Shown: in pieces, positions 1-5,763 of the stretch
Layout: each line of letters begins with the position of its first letter
Numbering within the stretch: the stretch's first letter is position 1
Assembly (NCBI GenBank): GCA_016844545.1
Contig: JAENJC010000078.1
Location: 1 to 16,668 of the forward strand
Source of the DNA: Deltaproteobacteria bacterium
Lineage (GTDB): Bacteria > Desulfobacterota > JAENJC01
DNA: 16,668 nucleotides
Reading direction: 5' to 3'
Made by a program: the position numbers and the translations under genes
The notes under the pieces: model-generated
The model's input: only the letters and a program-made list of their open reading frames with translations
The model's database searches: none
What the model was told of the DNA's origin: nothing

Positions 1-53
1 CAATGTAAGTGACAGCCTGCGTCTGTATAGGATGCAGGCTGTCACTTACATTG
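1..53. repeat. Near-perfect inverted repeat (fold-back) at the window edge
   Basis: Bases 1-20 are the exact reverse complement of bases 34-53. With one G-T mismatch the pairing extends to 1-23 with 31-53, leaving a 7-base loop. The right arm encodes the expected start of a conserved family segment (QAVTYIVQRM), while the left arm in the same frame (NVSDSLRLYR) does not look like the family. The simplest reading is a fold-back chimera at a contig end. A genuine hairpin is the alternative. Confidence 0.7.
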
Positions 54-892
54 TTCAGAGGATGGAATTACTCGCATCTATGTTTATGCTGATCGGCCTT
101 TTATTATTTATAAAAGGCACAGAGAGATCAAAAACGGCTTCAAGGGTTTTGCTTTTCGGAGCAGTGGCCGCTTCATATCTTCTCGGATTCAATTCCAAAG
201 AGATTGCCATAACGCTGCCTGCGATTATAATTCTCTATGATTACTGTTTTCTGTCAGAGGGCAACCTTAAAAAACTTATCGGCCGCTGGCCAATCTATGG
301 GGTGCTGCTTGTAATATTAGTCTTTCTTGCCGCGCCAACATTCACAGGTCTGCAGGAAACTCCCGGCGAGGTTGCACTCAGCGGGCCTGTATCCCGCGAG
401 TCTGCATCCGCCGGTTTCGATGTTCAAAGCATAACACCAAAGGAATATTTCTTTACCCAGTTTAATGTAATTATCTATTATATTACCTTGCTGCTTGTAC
501 CTGTAAATCAGAATCTTGATTATGACTTTCCTGTATCAAAGGGGCTCTTTGAGGTCCCTGTAGTAAATCCGGGAACTGTATTAAACATTCCTCTTCCGCC
601 GCCCATTGTATCCCTTATTATCATACTTGCCATCATTGGGTTTGCTCTCTATCTCCTTATGCATCAGGTATCACGCATCACGCATCACGGCCGTTTAATT
701 GCCTTTTTCATTTTCTGGTTTTTTATTATCCTGTCTCCCACTTCCAGTTTTGTCCCTATAATAGATGTCATCTTCGAGCACAGGCTCTACCTATCTTCTG
801 TTGGTTTTTTTGTACTGTTCAGCTTAGCCTTTGACAGGATTTTTGAGTATATGGAGGCTCTTACAAAAGTCCCTAACCGCAGCCAAAAGTAG
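32..892 (+). CDS. GT-C/TMTC-like multispanning membrane protein, N-terminally truncated
   Basis: The product is a 286-residue, strongly hydrophobic protein with about six to eight membrane segments. It begins in the conserved stretch QAVTYIVQRME, which in this family lies just after an H-P motif well inside the protein. It later carries the family pattern P-x-S-x-x-V-P followed by E-x-R-x-Y-x-S-x-x-G (residues about 240-262). The same two signatures occur in the broken gene at 14369-15891, so the two are paralogues. The N-terminal third (acidic lumenal motif and first helices) is missing because the window starts in an inverted repeat; the ATG at 32 is probably not the real start. Members usually carry C-terminal TPRs, but this one stops without any. 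A role as a lipid-linked-sugar-dependent protein glycosyltransferase is inferred from the family only. Confidence 0.65.
   Translation: MQAVTYIVQRMELLASMFMLIGLLLFIKGTERSKTASRVLLFGAVAASYLLGFNSKEIAITLPAIIILYDYCFLSEGNLKKLIGRWPIYGVLLVILVFLAAPTFTGLQETPGEVALSGPVSRESASAGFDVQSITPKEYFFTQFNVIIYYITLLLVPVNQNLDYDFPVSKGLFEVPVVNPGTVLNIPLPPPIVSLIIILAIIGFALYLLMHQVSRITHHGRLIAFFIFWFFIILSPTSSFVPIIDVIFEHRLYLSSVGFFVLFSLAFDRIFEYMEALTKVPNRSQK
662..689 (+). repeat. Heptanucleotide tandem repeat inside a coding region
   Basis: Four consecutive 7-base units are related to CATCACG; the last two are identical and the first two differ slightly. They lie in the membrane-protein gene and encode a polar, His-containing loop between hydrophobic segments. 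Seven is not a multiple of three, so gain or loss of one unit would shift the reading frame. Confidence 0.6.
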
Positions 893-909
893 GCGCTTTT
901 AAGCGAGTT

Positions 910-982
910 CACAGAGAAAATAATGAGCAACACAGAGAAGAAATCATTAACAGTTAAGAAAAACCTCTGTGTCTGTGGTTAA
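910..982. repeat. Degenerate CACAGAG / CTCTGTG inverted element
   Basis: CACAGAGA (910-917) and a second CACAGAG (931) face CCTCTGTGTCTGTGG (964-978), giving an imperfect inverted repeat that fills the gap between the membrane protein and the regulator. Related sequence occurs at 1836-1851, 4464-4491 and 14175-14254. It looks like a decayed dispersed palindromic element rather than a gene. Confidence 0.55.
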
Positions 983-1038
983 AATAGTTTTGCAATTACC
1001 TCTATGGAGAAAAGAAAGGAGAATGTTTTGTATTGACC

Positions 1039-1064
1039 CCACATAACTTGTGTGGTAGTTTTTT
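1039..1064 (+). terminator. Weak hairpin with T-tract just before the ANTAR regulator gene
   Basis: A 5-bp stem (CCACA 1039-1043 with TGTGG 1051-1055) closes a 7-base loop and is followed by six T residues at 1059-1064, ending seven bases before the regulator start. It could be a weak terminator or attenuator. A tiny ORF (1023-1046, seven residues) overlaps its left arm, but the AGGAG ahead of it is only one base from its ATG, too close to be convincing. Confidence 0.35.
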
Positions 1065-1070
1065 AAAAAG

Positions 1071-1736
1071 ATGGAATCAAAAACAACAAAAAAGACAACA
1101 ATGCCTGAAGCAAAGCCTGAAGCAAAGCCTGAAGCAAAGCCTGAAGCAAAGCCTGAAGCAGTCCGCACCCGAATCCTTATTGCAGAGGACAACGCAATGG
1201 CCAGAAAGGCCCTTGCAGCCCAGCTTAAGGCGCTCGGTTTTGAAGTTGTTGCCGCAGCCGCCACAGGCGAAGAGGCTGTGGCCCTTTATGACGATTCTAA
1301 ACCTGATCTGGTTATCATGGATGTTAAGATGCCAAAGATGGACGGCATCGAAGCTGCAAAGATTATAACCAGCCGCCTGCCCGTTCCCATAATCCTTATA
1401 ACAGGCTATTCCACAGGACCGCTGGTTGACAGGGCAGTAGAAAGCGGCGTAGTTGCCTATATCAGGAAACCAATAACAAGAAAAGACCTCCTTCCTGCTA
1501 TAAAGTTTGCCTTTGCCAGGTTTAATGAGTTTAAGGCGCTCAAGACGGAAGTTGTTGACTTAAAACATGCGATGGAGACAAGAAAGTTTGTTGAAAGGGC
1601 AAAGGGCATACTCATGAAACGGCTGAATATTCCCGAGGATGAGGCCTTCAAGCTTCTGCAGGCCCAATCTCAAAAGGAAAACAAGAAACTTAAAGAGATA
1701 GCAGAGATAGTTATAACTGCTAGCAATATGATATAG
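1071..1736 (+). CDS. Response regulator with ANTAR RNA-binding domain
   Basis: This 221-residue protein has a receiver domain at about residues 27-145 followed by a C-terminal ANTAR domain at about 160-215. The receiver has all the key residues: the acidic pair in AEDN, the phospho-acceptor Asp in VIMDVKMP, the Thr in ILITGY and the Lys in RKP. The ANTAR part shows the typical ERAKGILMKR helix and a following helix with EAFKLLQ. ANTAR regulators (AmiR, NasR and EutV types) bind paired RNA hairpins and prevent transcription termination, so this one probably controls transcripts by antitermination after phosphorylation. No histidine kinase is in the window. The N-terminus carries a lysine-rich tail and five KPEA-type repeats that the domain does not need. 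The start is uncertain: ATG 1071 and ATG 1101 are in frame, and neither has a strong ribosome binding site. Confidence 0.9.
   Translation: MESKTTKKTTMPEAKPEAKPEAKPEAKPEAVRTRILIAEDNAMARKALAAQLKALGFEVVAAAATGEEAVALYDDSKPDLVIMDVKMPKMDGIEAAKIITSRLPVPIILITGYSTGPLVDRAVESGVVAYIRKPITRKDLLPAIKFAFARFNEFKALKTEVVDLKHAMETRKFVERAKGILMKRLNIPEDEAFKLLQAQSQKENKKLKEIAEIVITASNMI
1103..1162 (+). repeat. Five 12-bp tandem repeats encoding A-K-P-E
   Basis: Unit GCCTGAAGCAAA is repeated four times exactly; a fifth copy differs in its last two bases. The period is a multiple of three, so copy-number changes would alter the length of the N-terminal linker without breaking the regulator frame. Confidence 0.9.
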
Positions 1737-1790
1737 ATGCCGGATTCAGGTAACTACATTAGGTGAATAGACTGAAGGCTGAAGTTGGTA

Positions 1791-1818
1791 GGTCGGGTAG
1801 AGCAACGCAAAACCCGAC
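1791..1818. repeat. REP-like palindrome (GGTCGGGT...AACCCGAC)
   Basis: GTCGGGT at 1792-1798 is the exact reverse complement of ACCCGAC at 1812-1818, separated by 13 bases. It sits in the 151-base gap between the regulator and the cytochrome gene and has no T-tract. It resembles dispersed extragenic palindromes found in many environmental bacteria. Confidence 0.5.
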
Positions 1819-1835
1819 TCTCTGATATTAAAGCA

Positions 1836-1851
1836 TTTCTCTGTGGTTTAG
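1836..1851. repeat. Short fragment of the CTCTGTGG dispersed repeat
   Basis: The motif TTTCTCTGTGGTTTAG matches the right arm of the degenerate element at 910-982. It probably is a remnant; no partner arm is visible nearby. Confidence 0.35.
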
Positions 1852-1887
1852 TTTTGACAATACGTCAGTTAAAGAAAGGGGTAATTC

Positions 1888-2226
1888 ATGCGTAACGTTT
1901 TAATATTGTTTGTAGCCTTTGTAGTGAGCTTTGGATTTGCCGGAACGGCTTTGGCGGATGGTGCAGCTAAATTTGCGGAAAGGTGCGCTGCATGTCATGG
2001 CCAGAAGGGTGAAGGCATGAAGGGTATAGCGCCTGCACTGAAAGATAATAAGTTCATAACCGACAGGAGGGCGGAGGACATTAAGCAGGTTATTCTTGAA
2101 GGCCGCTCAGGGCCAGCAAAGAAGTACAGTACCAAGGAGTTTCCCATTGATATGCCCAAGTCAGGTCTTTCAGTTGCAGACTCAGATGAAGTTGCAAAGT
2201 TCCTGCAAGGCGACCTGCAGAAATAG
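1888..2226 (+). CDS. Small monohaem cytochrome c, periplasmic
   Basis: This 112-residue protein has a cleavable signal peptide (hydrophobic residues 4-22, likely cleaved after ALA) and one haem site, CAACH, at residues 33-37. Met89 in the C-terminal FPIDMP segment is the likely sixth ligand, so it resembles class I cytochromes c that shuttle electrons in the periplasm. The length matches the family. A GGGG ribosome binding site lies about six bases before the ATG. The gene ends 31 bases before a terminator-like palindrome, so it may be a single-gene transcript or the end of one starting upstream. Its place next to the multihaem cytochrome cluster suggests it feeds or drains that pathway; the partner is unknown. 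Confidence 0.9.
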   Translation: MRNVLILFVAFVVSFGFAGTALADGAAKFAERCAACHGQKGEGMKGIAPALKDNKFITDRRAEDIKQVILEGRSGPAKKYSTKEFPIDMPKSGLSVADSDEVAKFLQGDLQK

Positions 2227-2256
2227 GTTTTTTGGAGTTGGCGTGTCAGCTTTAAT

Positions 2257-2317
2257 AGCCAATTCTCCCAATCCTCTTTTTCTACAGAGGGGCAAGGAGG
2301 GGATTGGCTGTTTTTTT
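2257..2317 (+). terminator. Palindromic repeat acting as probable intrinsic terminator
   Basis: AGCCAAT (2257-2263) pairs with ATTGGCT (2303-2309), inner CCAATCC (2268-2274) can alternatively pair with GGATTGG (2301-2307), and seven T residues follow at 2311-2317. The right half (AGAGGGG, then CAAGGAGGGGATT) resembles the hairpin repeat at 12522-12549, so this may be a dispersed palindrome used as a terminator. Confidence 0.65.
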
Positions 2318-2426
2318 ATCACTCGTAAAAAAGTATTTTCGATTTAATCAAATTGCCTTTACGCAATGGGATATGCCACTTGACAAAATCAACTCTCCTA
2401 TAGTAGCTTTAGCAAGAGGGATTAGA

Positions 2427-3044
2427 GTGGGGAGAGTTTATCTAATATGGTTTATTGCGGTATTGATAATAACAGGGATGTCATTAGTGGGCGGATGCTC
2501 GCTTGATAGGCTTATGGATAGCGTATCTCTGGTAAATCCGGAAAGCGGTAAACCTCTTACCATGCGGGAGGAAGAGGATCTGTATGAAAAGTTTCATAAG
2601 GTAGTGATTGATTCAGGAAAGGTGAGGAGTGTAAGCGGGGGGCCTCAAGCGTTTCGGAATCTGCCACGGGATGCTTTTGGAGAGGTCAACTGGACAACCT
2701 CGGTTAGGGATGGGTTTTTGGCGCCGAAGGGTTCATTAGACCCCAACGCAGTAGAGGATACGCCCCTGAATCTAAATATATTTATTGAGGCAAAGGTGCC
2801 GATGATGGCAAATGTGATTTTTCCTCACTCTATTCACACATACTGGCTGAGCTGCAGCAACTGCCACCCTGATATATTTATACCTGAAGCCGGGGCAAAT
2901 CCCATCACCATGGATGAGATATGGCAGGGGAAGTGGTGCGGTCGGTGCCACGGTAAGGTGGCCTTTAATTTCTGGCCGGAGGCAAATTGCAGGAGATGCC
3001 ACATGGTGCCCAAGAAGATGTCGGGCCATAAAGAGAACTATTAG
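2427..3044 (+). CDS. Triheme c7-like cytochrome lipoprotein
   Basis: From the GTG at 2427 the product has 205 residues: a 24-residue lipoprotein signal ending in LVGGC, a linker, and a C-terminal domain with three haem sites (CSNCH 143-147, CGRCH 171-175, CRRCH 188-192). The F-P-H-x-x-H pair just before the first site supplies likely axial histidines, as in the cytochrome c7/c3-like fold. The GTG has an AGAGGG ribosome binding site and gives a proper lipoprotein signal, so I prefer it. In-frame ATG 2373 is possible, and a TTG at 2304 lies inside the upstream palindrome and is unlikely. It is the first gene of a plus-strand run with the NHL protein 28 bases downstream, and probably anchors electron transfer at a membrane face. 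Which membrane is not visible. Confidence 0.85.
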   Translation: MGRVYLIWFIAVLIITGMSLVGGCSLDRLMDSVSLVNPESGKPLTMREEEDLYEKFHKVVIDSGKVRSVSGGPQAFRNLPRDAFGEVNWTTSVRDGFLAPKGSLDPNAVEDTPLNLNIFIEAKVPMMANVIFPHSIHTYWLSCSNCHPDIFIPEAGANPITMDEIWQGKWCGRCHGKVAFNFWPEANCRRCHMVPKKMSGHKENY

Positions 3045-3072
3045 GATAATGAATAAAAGGGGGTAATTGGTG

Positions 3073-4110
3073 ATGATAAAAGGATTTCCGAGATTTTTTT
3101 CACTTGCAGTAATGGTACTACTTTTTACAGGCTGTGCAGCTAAAAAACCGGTCGAATTAATATGGCCGTCGCCGCCGGACCAGCCGCGGATAAGGTTTGA
3201 TAAAACCTTTAACGGGGCAAAGACATTTTACGGGACATCTGCTATGGATATTATCCTCGGCGAAGGGGGTATGTCAAGTTTTTCAAAACCGAATGGTGTT
3301 CATGTAGACAGGGAAGGGCGGATCTATGTTTCGGATACAGCCTTCGGCATAGTCATGATGTTCGACCCCAAGGCAAAGGCCCCAGCAATGTTGCAAGCCG
3401 GAGGGAGGTCGCCTTTTGCAAAGCCTGTGGCTATCACCTCGGACCCCAGGGGCAACATATATGTGTCGGATACTTCCCACGACAGGGTATTTGTTTTTGA
3501 CAAGGACAGGAATTTTGTGAAGGGCCTTGGCATGAATAACGAATTCAAACAACCGGCAGGCATTGCAGTTGACCCGACCGGTAAAAAGCTCTATGTTATA
3601 GACACCCATAACCATCAGATAGCCACTCTTGATTTAGAGAGCGACAAAGTTATCAAGATCATAGGCAAGCGTGGCAGGGAGGAAGGGGACTTCAACTTTC
3701 CCTCCCAGATGACAGTTGACCCCAAAGGCAATTTATATGTTGTTGACACCATGAACGGCCGTGTGCAGATATTTGACACTGAAGGCAGATTTATCCGGGC
3801 GTTCGGAAAGCTCGGCGACGGTCCTGGTCAGTTCGCCAGGCCAAAAGGGATCGCACTGGACAGCGAGGGCCATATTTATGTAGTTGACTCGGCATTCAAC
3901 AATGTGCAGATATTCAGCAACGAAGGCGAGATGCTTATGAGCTTCGGCGGGTTTGGGGAAGGCCGGGGGCAGCAGATACTGCCTGCAGGGCTATCCATAG
4001 ACGGTGAGGACAAGATATATGTAATTGACCAATGGAATGCACGGGTGAATGTCTTTGAATACATGGGCGAGAAGTATAAGGCAAGACAAGATAATTGGTT
4101 GTGCTATTGA
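3073..4110 (+). CDS. NHL-repeat beta-propeller lipoprotein
   Basis: The product of about 345 residues has a short lipoprotein signal (cysteine 21 in LLFTGC) followed by about six NHL-type blades with recurring patterns such as G-x-I-Y-V-x-D-T and V-x-x-F-D. Such propellers act as protein-protein scaffolds and often sit next to multihaem cytochrome genes. The beta-propeller protein of the Geobacter omcS-companion cluster is the closest functional analogue I know. ATG 3073 is chosen because GGGGG lies about ten bases upstream; GTG 3070 and TTG 3067 are in-frame alternatives. The last residues (after EKYKARQ) are read from sequence that also encodes the start of the GxxExxY domain, so the natural C-terminus was probably replaced by a few foreign residues. 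The propeller itself looks complete. Confidence 0.85.
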   Translation: MIKGFPRFFSLAVMVLLFTGCAAKKPVELIWPSPPDQPRIRFDKTFNGAKTFYGTSAMDIILGEGGMSSFSKPNGVHVDREGRIYVSDTAFGIVMMFDPKAKAPAMLQAGGRSPFAKPVAITSDPRGNIYVSDTSHDRVFVFDKDRNFVKGLGMNNEFKQPAGIAVDPTGKKLYVIDTHNHQIATLDLESDKVIKIIGKRGREEGDFNFPSQMTVDPKGNLYVVDTMNGRVQIFDTEGRFIRAFGKLGDGPGQFARPKGIALDSEGHIYVVDSAFNNVQIFSNEGEMLMSFGGFGEGRGQQILPAGLSIDGEDKIYVIDQWNARVNVFEYMGEKYKARQDNWLCY

Positions 4111-4462
4111 AGTGAACAAACACCTTGGTCCAGGATTGCTCGAATCGGTTTATGAGCCGTGTTTTATTGATGAAATGAGAAGCGCTGGATTGTCTGTAAA
4201 GCCACAAATATGTGTTCCTGTCCACTATAAAGGAAAAGATCTGGGCGGAAGTTTAAAACTTGATTTACTCGTAAACGATTTAATCATTGTTGAAGAGAAA
4301 GCAGTAGAACAAATGATTCCGTTGTACAAAGCGCAGCTTTTATCGTATTTGAAACTTACCGGAAAACCAAAAGGATTGCTGATAAATTTTCATTGTGAAA
4401 ACATTAAGGAACAACTGGTGTCGCTTGTCACAGAAGAGTTTGCAAAGTTGCCCAAGGGTTAA
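4049..4462 (+). CDS. GxxExxY family protein (PD-(D/E)XK-like fold), probably inserted
   Basis: This 137-residue frame contains the family signature GPGLLESVYE, then a Y-K-G-K core, LDLLV with the conserved Asp, the E-x-K pair in VEEKAV, and the closing LLINF motif. The family is small (about 125-135 residues), has a restriction-endonuclease-like fold and no settled function. Its first 14 or so residues overlap the NHL gene in another frame and do not look native, so the real start was probably lost at insertion near 4085. The sequence just after its stop (CTCCGTG...TTCGTG...CTCTCT) resembles the dispersed CACAGAG repeat seen elsewhere in the window. In my experience that repeat often flanks this family. 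The gene is out of keeping with the cytochrome genes around it and looks like a passenger. Confidence 0.75.
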   Translation: MSLNTWARSIRQDKIIGCAIEVNKHLGPGLLESVYEPCFIDEMRSAGLSVKPQICVPVHYKGKDLGGSLKLDLLVNDLIIVEEKAVEQMIPLYKAQLLSYLKLTGKPKGLLINFHCENIKEQLVSLVTEEFAKLPKG

Positions 4463-4463
4463 T

Positions 4464-4491
4464 CTCCGTGAAACTTCGTGCTCTCTATTTG
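4464..4491. repeat. Degenerate CTCCGTG/CTCTCT repeat flank of the GxxExxY gene
   Basis: This stretch directly follows the GxxExxY stop codon and precedes the coiled-coil gene. It is similar in composition and spacing to the right arms at 964-978 and 14230-14254. It probably marks the downstream edge of the inserted module. Confidence 0.4.
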
Positions 4492-4508
4492 CAGGGAGTA
4501 AAGAAAAG

Positions 4509-5480
4509 GTGGAATTATCAGAGAAACTGACGGAAAAGACCGCTGCAGAAATTACGCTTAAAACAGACCTTGAAAAGACGCAGACCGAGGCTGAAAAGAC
4601 CAAAAATGCCTTAAAAGAAACAGAAGAAAAGCTTGCAATAGAGGCTGAAGCGCGGACAGAAGCTGTGGAGGCAAGGGTCCTTACAGAGAGCAAGCTGCAG
4701 TTGACTGAGGAGGAAAAAAAGAAGATAGAAGAAGAGGCGCAGGGCAAGATAGATGAGATTAAGGCCATGGCGCTGGCTACAGAGGAAGGGAAGAAAAGGT
4801 TTGAACTTGAGGAGCGCCTCAAGGAAGAGGTTGAGGCGAGAAAGAAGGCGGAGCAGAAATGGATTGAAGCAGAAACTAGGCGCTCTATTGCAGAGAAGGA
4901 GGCAAGAGAGAGGTTAAAGGAAGAGTTTAGCCAGAAGACCGAGGCAGAATTGAACGAGGAGCTTGAAAAGCTGCGCAGGGACGTAGCCGCGGCCAGGCAG
5001 GAGGAGGCAAAACTGTCGGCAGAGGCTGGACAGCTAAAGTCTGACGTTGAGAAGGCTGCTCTGGAAAAAACAGCGATTGAAGAAGAGCTGGCGCAAAAAA
5101 GGAAGGATATTAATCTGGCCGAAGGAGTATTGTCGAATGTGGGGATCGGGGACAAGTTGAGGGAAGAATTGAGCAAGGCGCAGAAAACCCCTGGGGAGGA
5201 GGTCTCCGCTGGAATCGCCCCTTATGAGATAAAGAGTGGGGAGGGCTGGTGGACAGAGGAGGTCATACGATACAGGATCAAGAAAGGAGACACGCTTTCA
5301 AGCATTGCTGCCAATGACTATATATATAATGACTGGAGACTCTGGGTAGTAATCTATAAGCACAACCTGCACAGGATTAATGACCCAGGCTTTATTTACC
5401 CCGGACAGATACTTCTCATACCTAAGATCACAACCCTCGGCAAAAGCGAGATAAACAAGATTTTGAAGGAATACAAATAA
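4509..5480 (+). CDS. Coiled-coil protein with C-terminal LysM-type domain, 5' end probably lost
   Basis: About 230 residues of highly charged Glu/Lys/Ala-rich helix predict a long coiled coil. The last about 75 residues hold a LysM-like domain (RIKKGDTLSSIA, then W-V-V-I-Y, N-D-P-x-x-I-Y-P-G-Q and LLIPK) that should bind peptidoglycan. The frame stays open back to ATG 4395, but that part reads through the 3' end of the GxxExxY gene in another frame and is not native. GTG 4509 has GGGAG about ten bases upstream. LysM/coiled-coil proteins of this kind need a signal peptide or lipobox to reach the cell wall, and none is present. The original start and export signal were therefore probably removed by the upstream insertion. 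If functional, it would link an envelope complex to peptidoglycan. Confidence 0.7.
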   Translation: MELSEKLTEKTAAEITLKTDLEKTQTEAEKTKNALKETEEKLAIEAEARTEAVEARVLTESKLQLTEEEKKKIEEEAQGKIDEIKAMALATEEGKKRFELEERLKEEVEARKKAEQKWIEAETRRSIAEKEARERLKEEFSQKTEAELNEELEKLRRDVAAARQEEAKLSAEAGQLKSDVEKAALEKTAIEEELAQKRKDINLAEGVLSNVGIGDKLREELSKAQKTPGEEVSAGIAPYEIKSGEGWWTEEVIRYRIKKGDTLSSIAANDYIYNDWRLWVVIYKHNLHRINDPGFIYPGQILLIPKITTLGKSEINKILKEYK

Positions 5481-5510
5481 GAAGGGCAGATTAAAAATCC
5501 TAAAGCTTTC

Positions 5511-5564
5511 GTAGAAACATAGCTTCAGCTATGTTAATTAAGAGGCCTGAAAGGCTATTTCTAC
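5511..5564. repeat. Three-way palindromic element (outer stem plus two hairpins)
   Basis: Outer arms GTAGAAA (5511-5517) and TTTCTAC (5558-5564) are perfect complements. Inside lie AACATAGC-TTCA-GCTATGTT (5516-5535, perfect 8-bp stem) and GCCT-GAA-AGGC (5545-5555). The outer arm and first hairpin share two bases, so they compete slightly. It has the design of a small REP-like or MITE-like element or a structured RNA. It stands between the LysM gene and the cytochrome promoter and could end upstream transcription, though there is no T-tract. Confidence 0.65.
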
Positions 5565-5615
5565 AACATCCATCTCATAATAAACTGCATTTATTAAAAA
5601 TTAATTAAATTTCTC

Positions 5616-5644
5616 TTGACATTAATTAATAGTTCGATTATACT
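5616..5644 (+). promoter_or_regulatory. Sigma-70 type promoter of the cytochrome pair
   Basis: TTGACA at 5616-5621 and TATACT at 5639-5644 are separated by exactly 17 bases, within an AT-rich stretch; transcription should start near 5651. This gives an untranslated leader of about 113 bases before the first cytochrome. It is the best promoter match in the window and sets the cytochromes apart from the upstream lipoprotein genes. Confidence 0.8.
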
Positions 5645-5697
5645 CTTTACAAATGGGTCTTACACGCTGATGGCGGCGAGTAAAAAGATTTGAGGTG

Positions 5698-5739
5698 ATG
5701 ATGCCTCGGGGAAAAAAAGAAGCAAGAAACAAGAAGTAA
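5698..5739 (+). CDS. Possible 13-residue basic leader peptide
   Basis: ATG-ATG start a short frame (MMPRGKKEARNKK) ending in TAA 24 bases before the cytochrome start. A GAGGTG ribosome binding site precedes it (best spacing to the second ATG, 5701). GAGG 5692-5695 can pair with CCTC 5704-5707, hiding this site in a small hairpin. It may be a regulatory leader ORF or chance. Confidence 0.3.
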   Translation: MMPRGKKEARNKK

Positions 5740-5763
5740 CAAAAATTAACGAGGAGGAAAAAA

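Noticed and set aside
910..982. CRISPR-like repeat array from the CACAGAG copies
   Set aside because: Copies are few, degenerate, inverted and irregularly spaced, without uniform spacers or nearby cas genes.
947..1264. Minus-strand frame opposite the ANTAR regulator
   Set aside because: It is made largely of the complement of the 12-bp repeat (a Phe/Ala/Ser/Gly repeat) and has no family resemblance; it is a shadow of the real gene.
1854..1887. Promoter from TTGACA at 1854 for the monohaem cytochrome
   Set aside because: No acceptable -10 box exists at a 16-18 base spacing; the sequence there is the purine-rich ribosome binding region.
2304..2426. Extended N-terminus of the triheme cytochrome from TTG 2304
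   Set aside because: It would start inside a terminator palindrome and place about 40 extra residues before a lipoprotein signal; GTG 2427 has a good ribosome binding site and gives a normal signal length.
4340..5176. Long minus-strand Ser/Leu-rich frame opposite the coiled-coil gene
   Set aside because: Glu/Lys-rich coding sequence leaves an open Ser/Phe/Leu-rich complement by composition; no start signal or recognisable domain.
5645..5763. GEMM-type cyclic dinucleotide riboswitch in the cytochrome leader
   Set aside because: Some Geobacter cytochrome genes have such leaders, but the conserved GCAAAGCC-type core and the second conserved stem are not present here.
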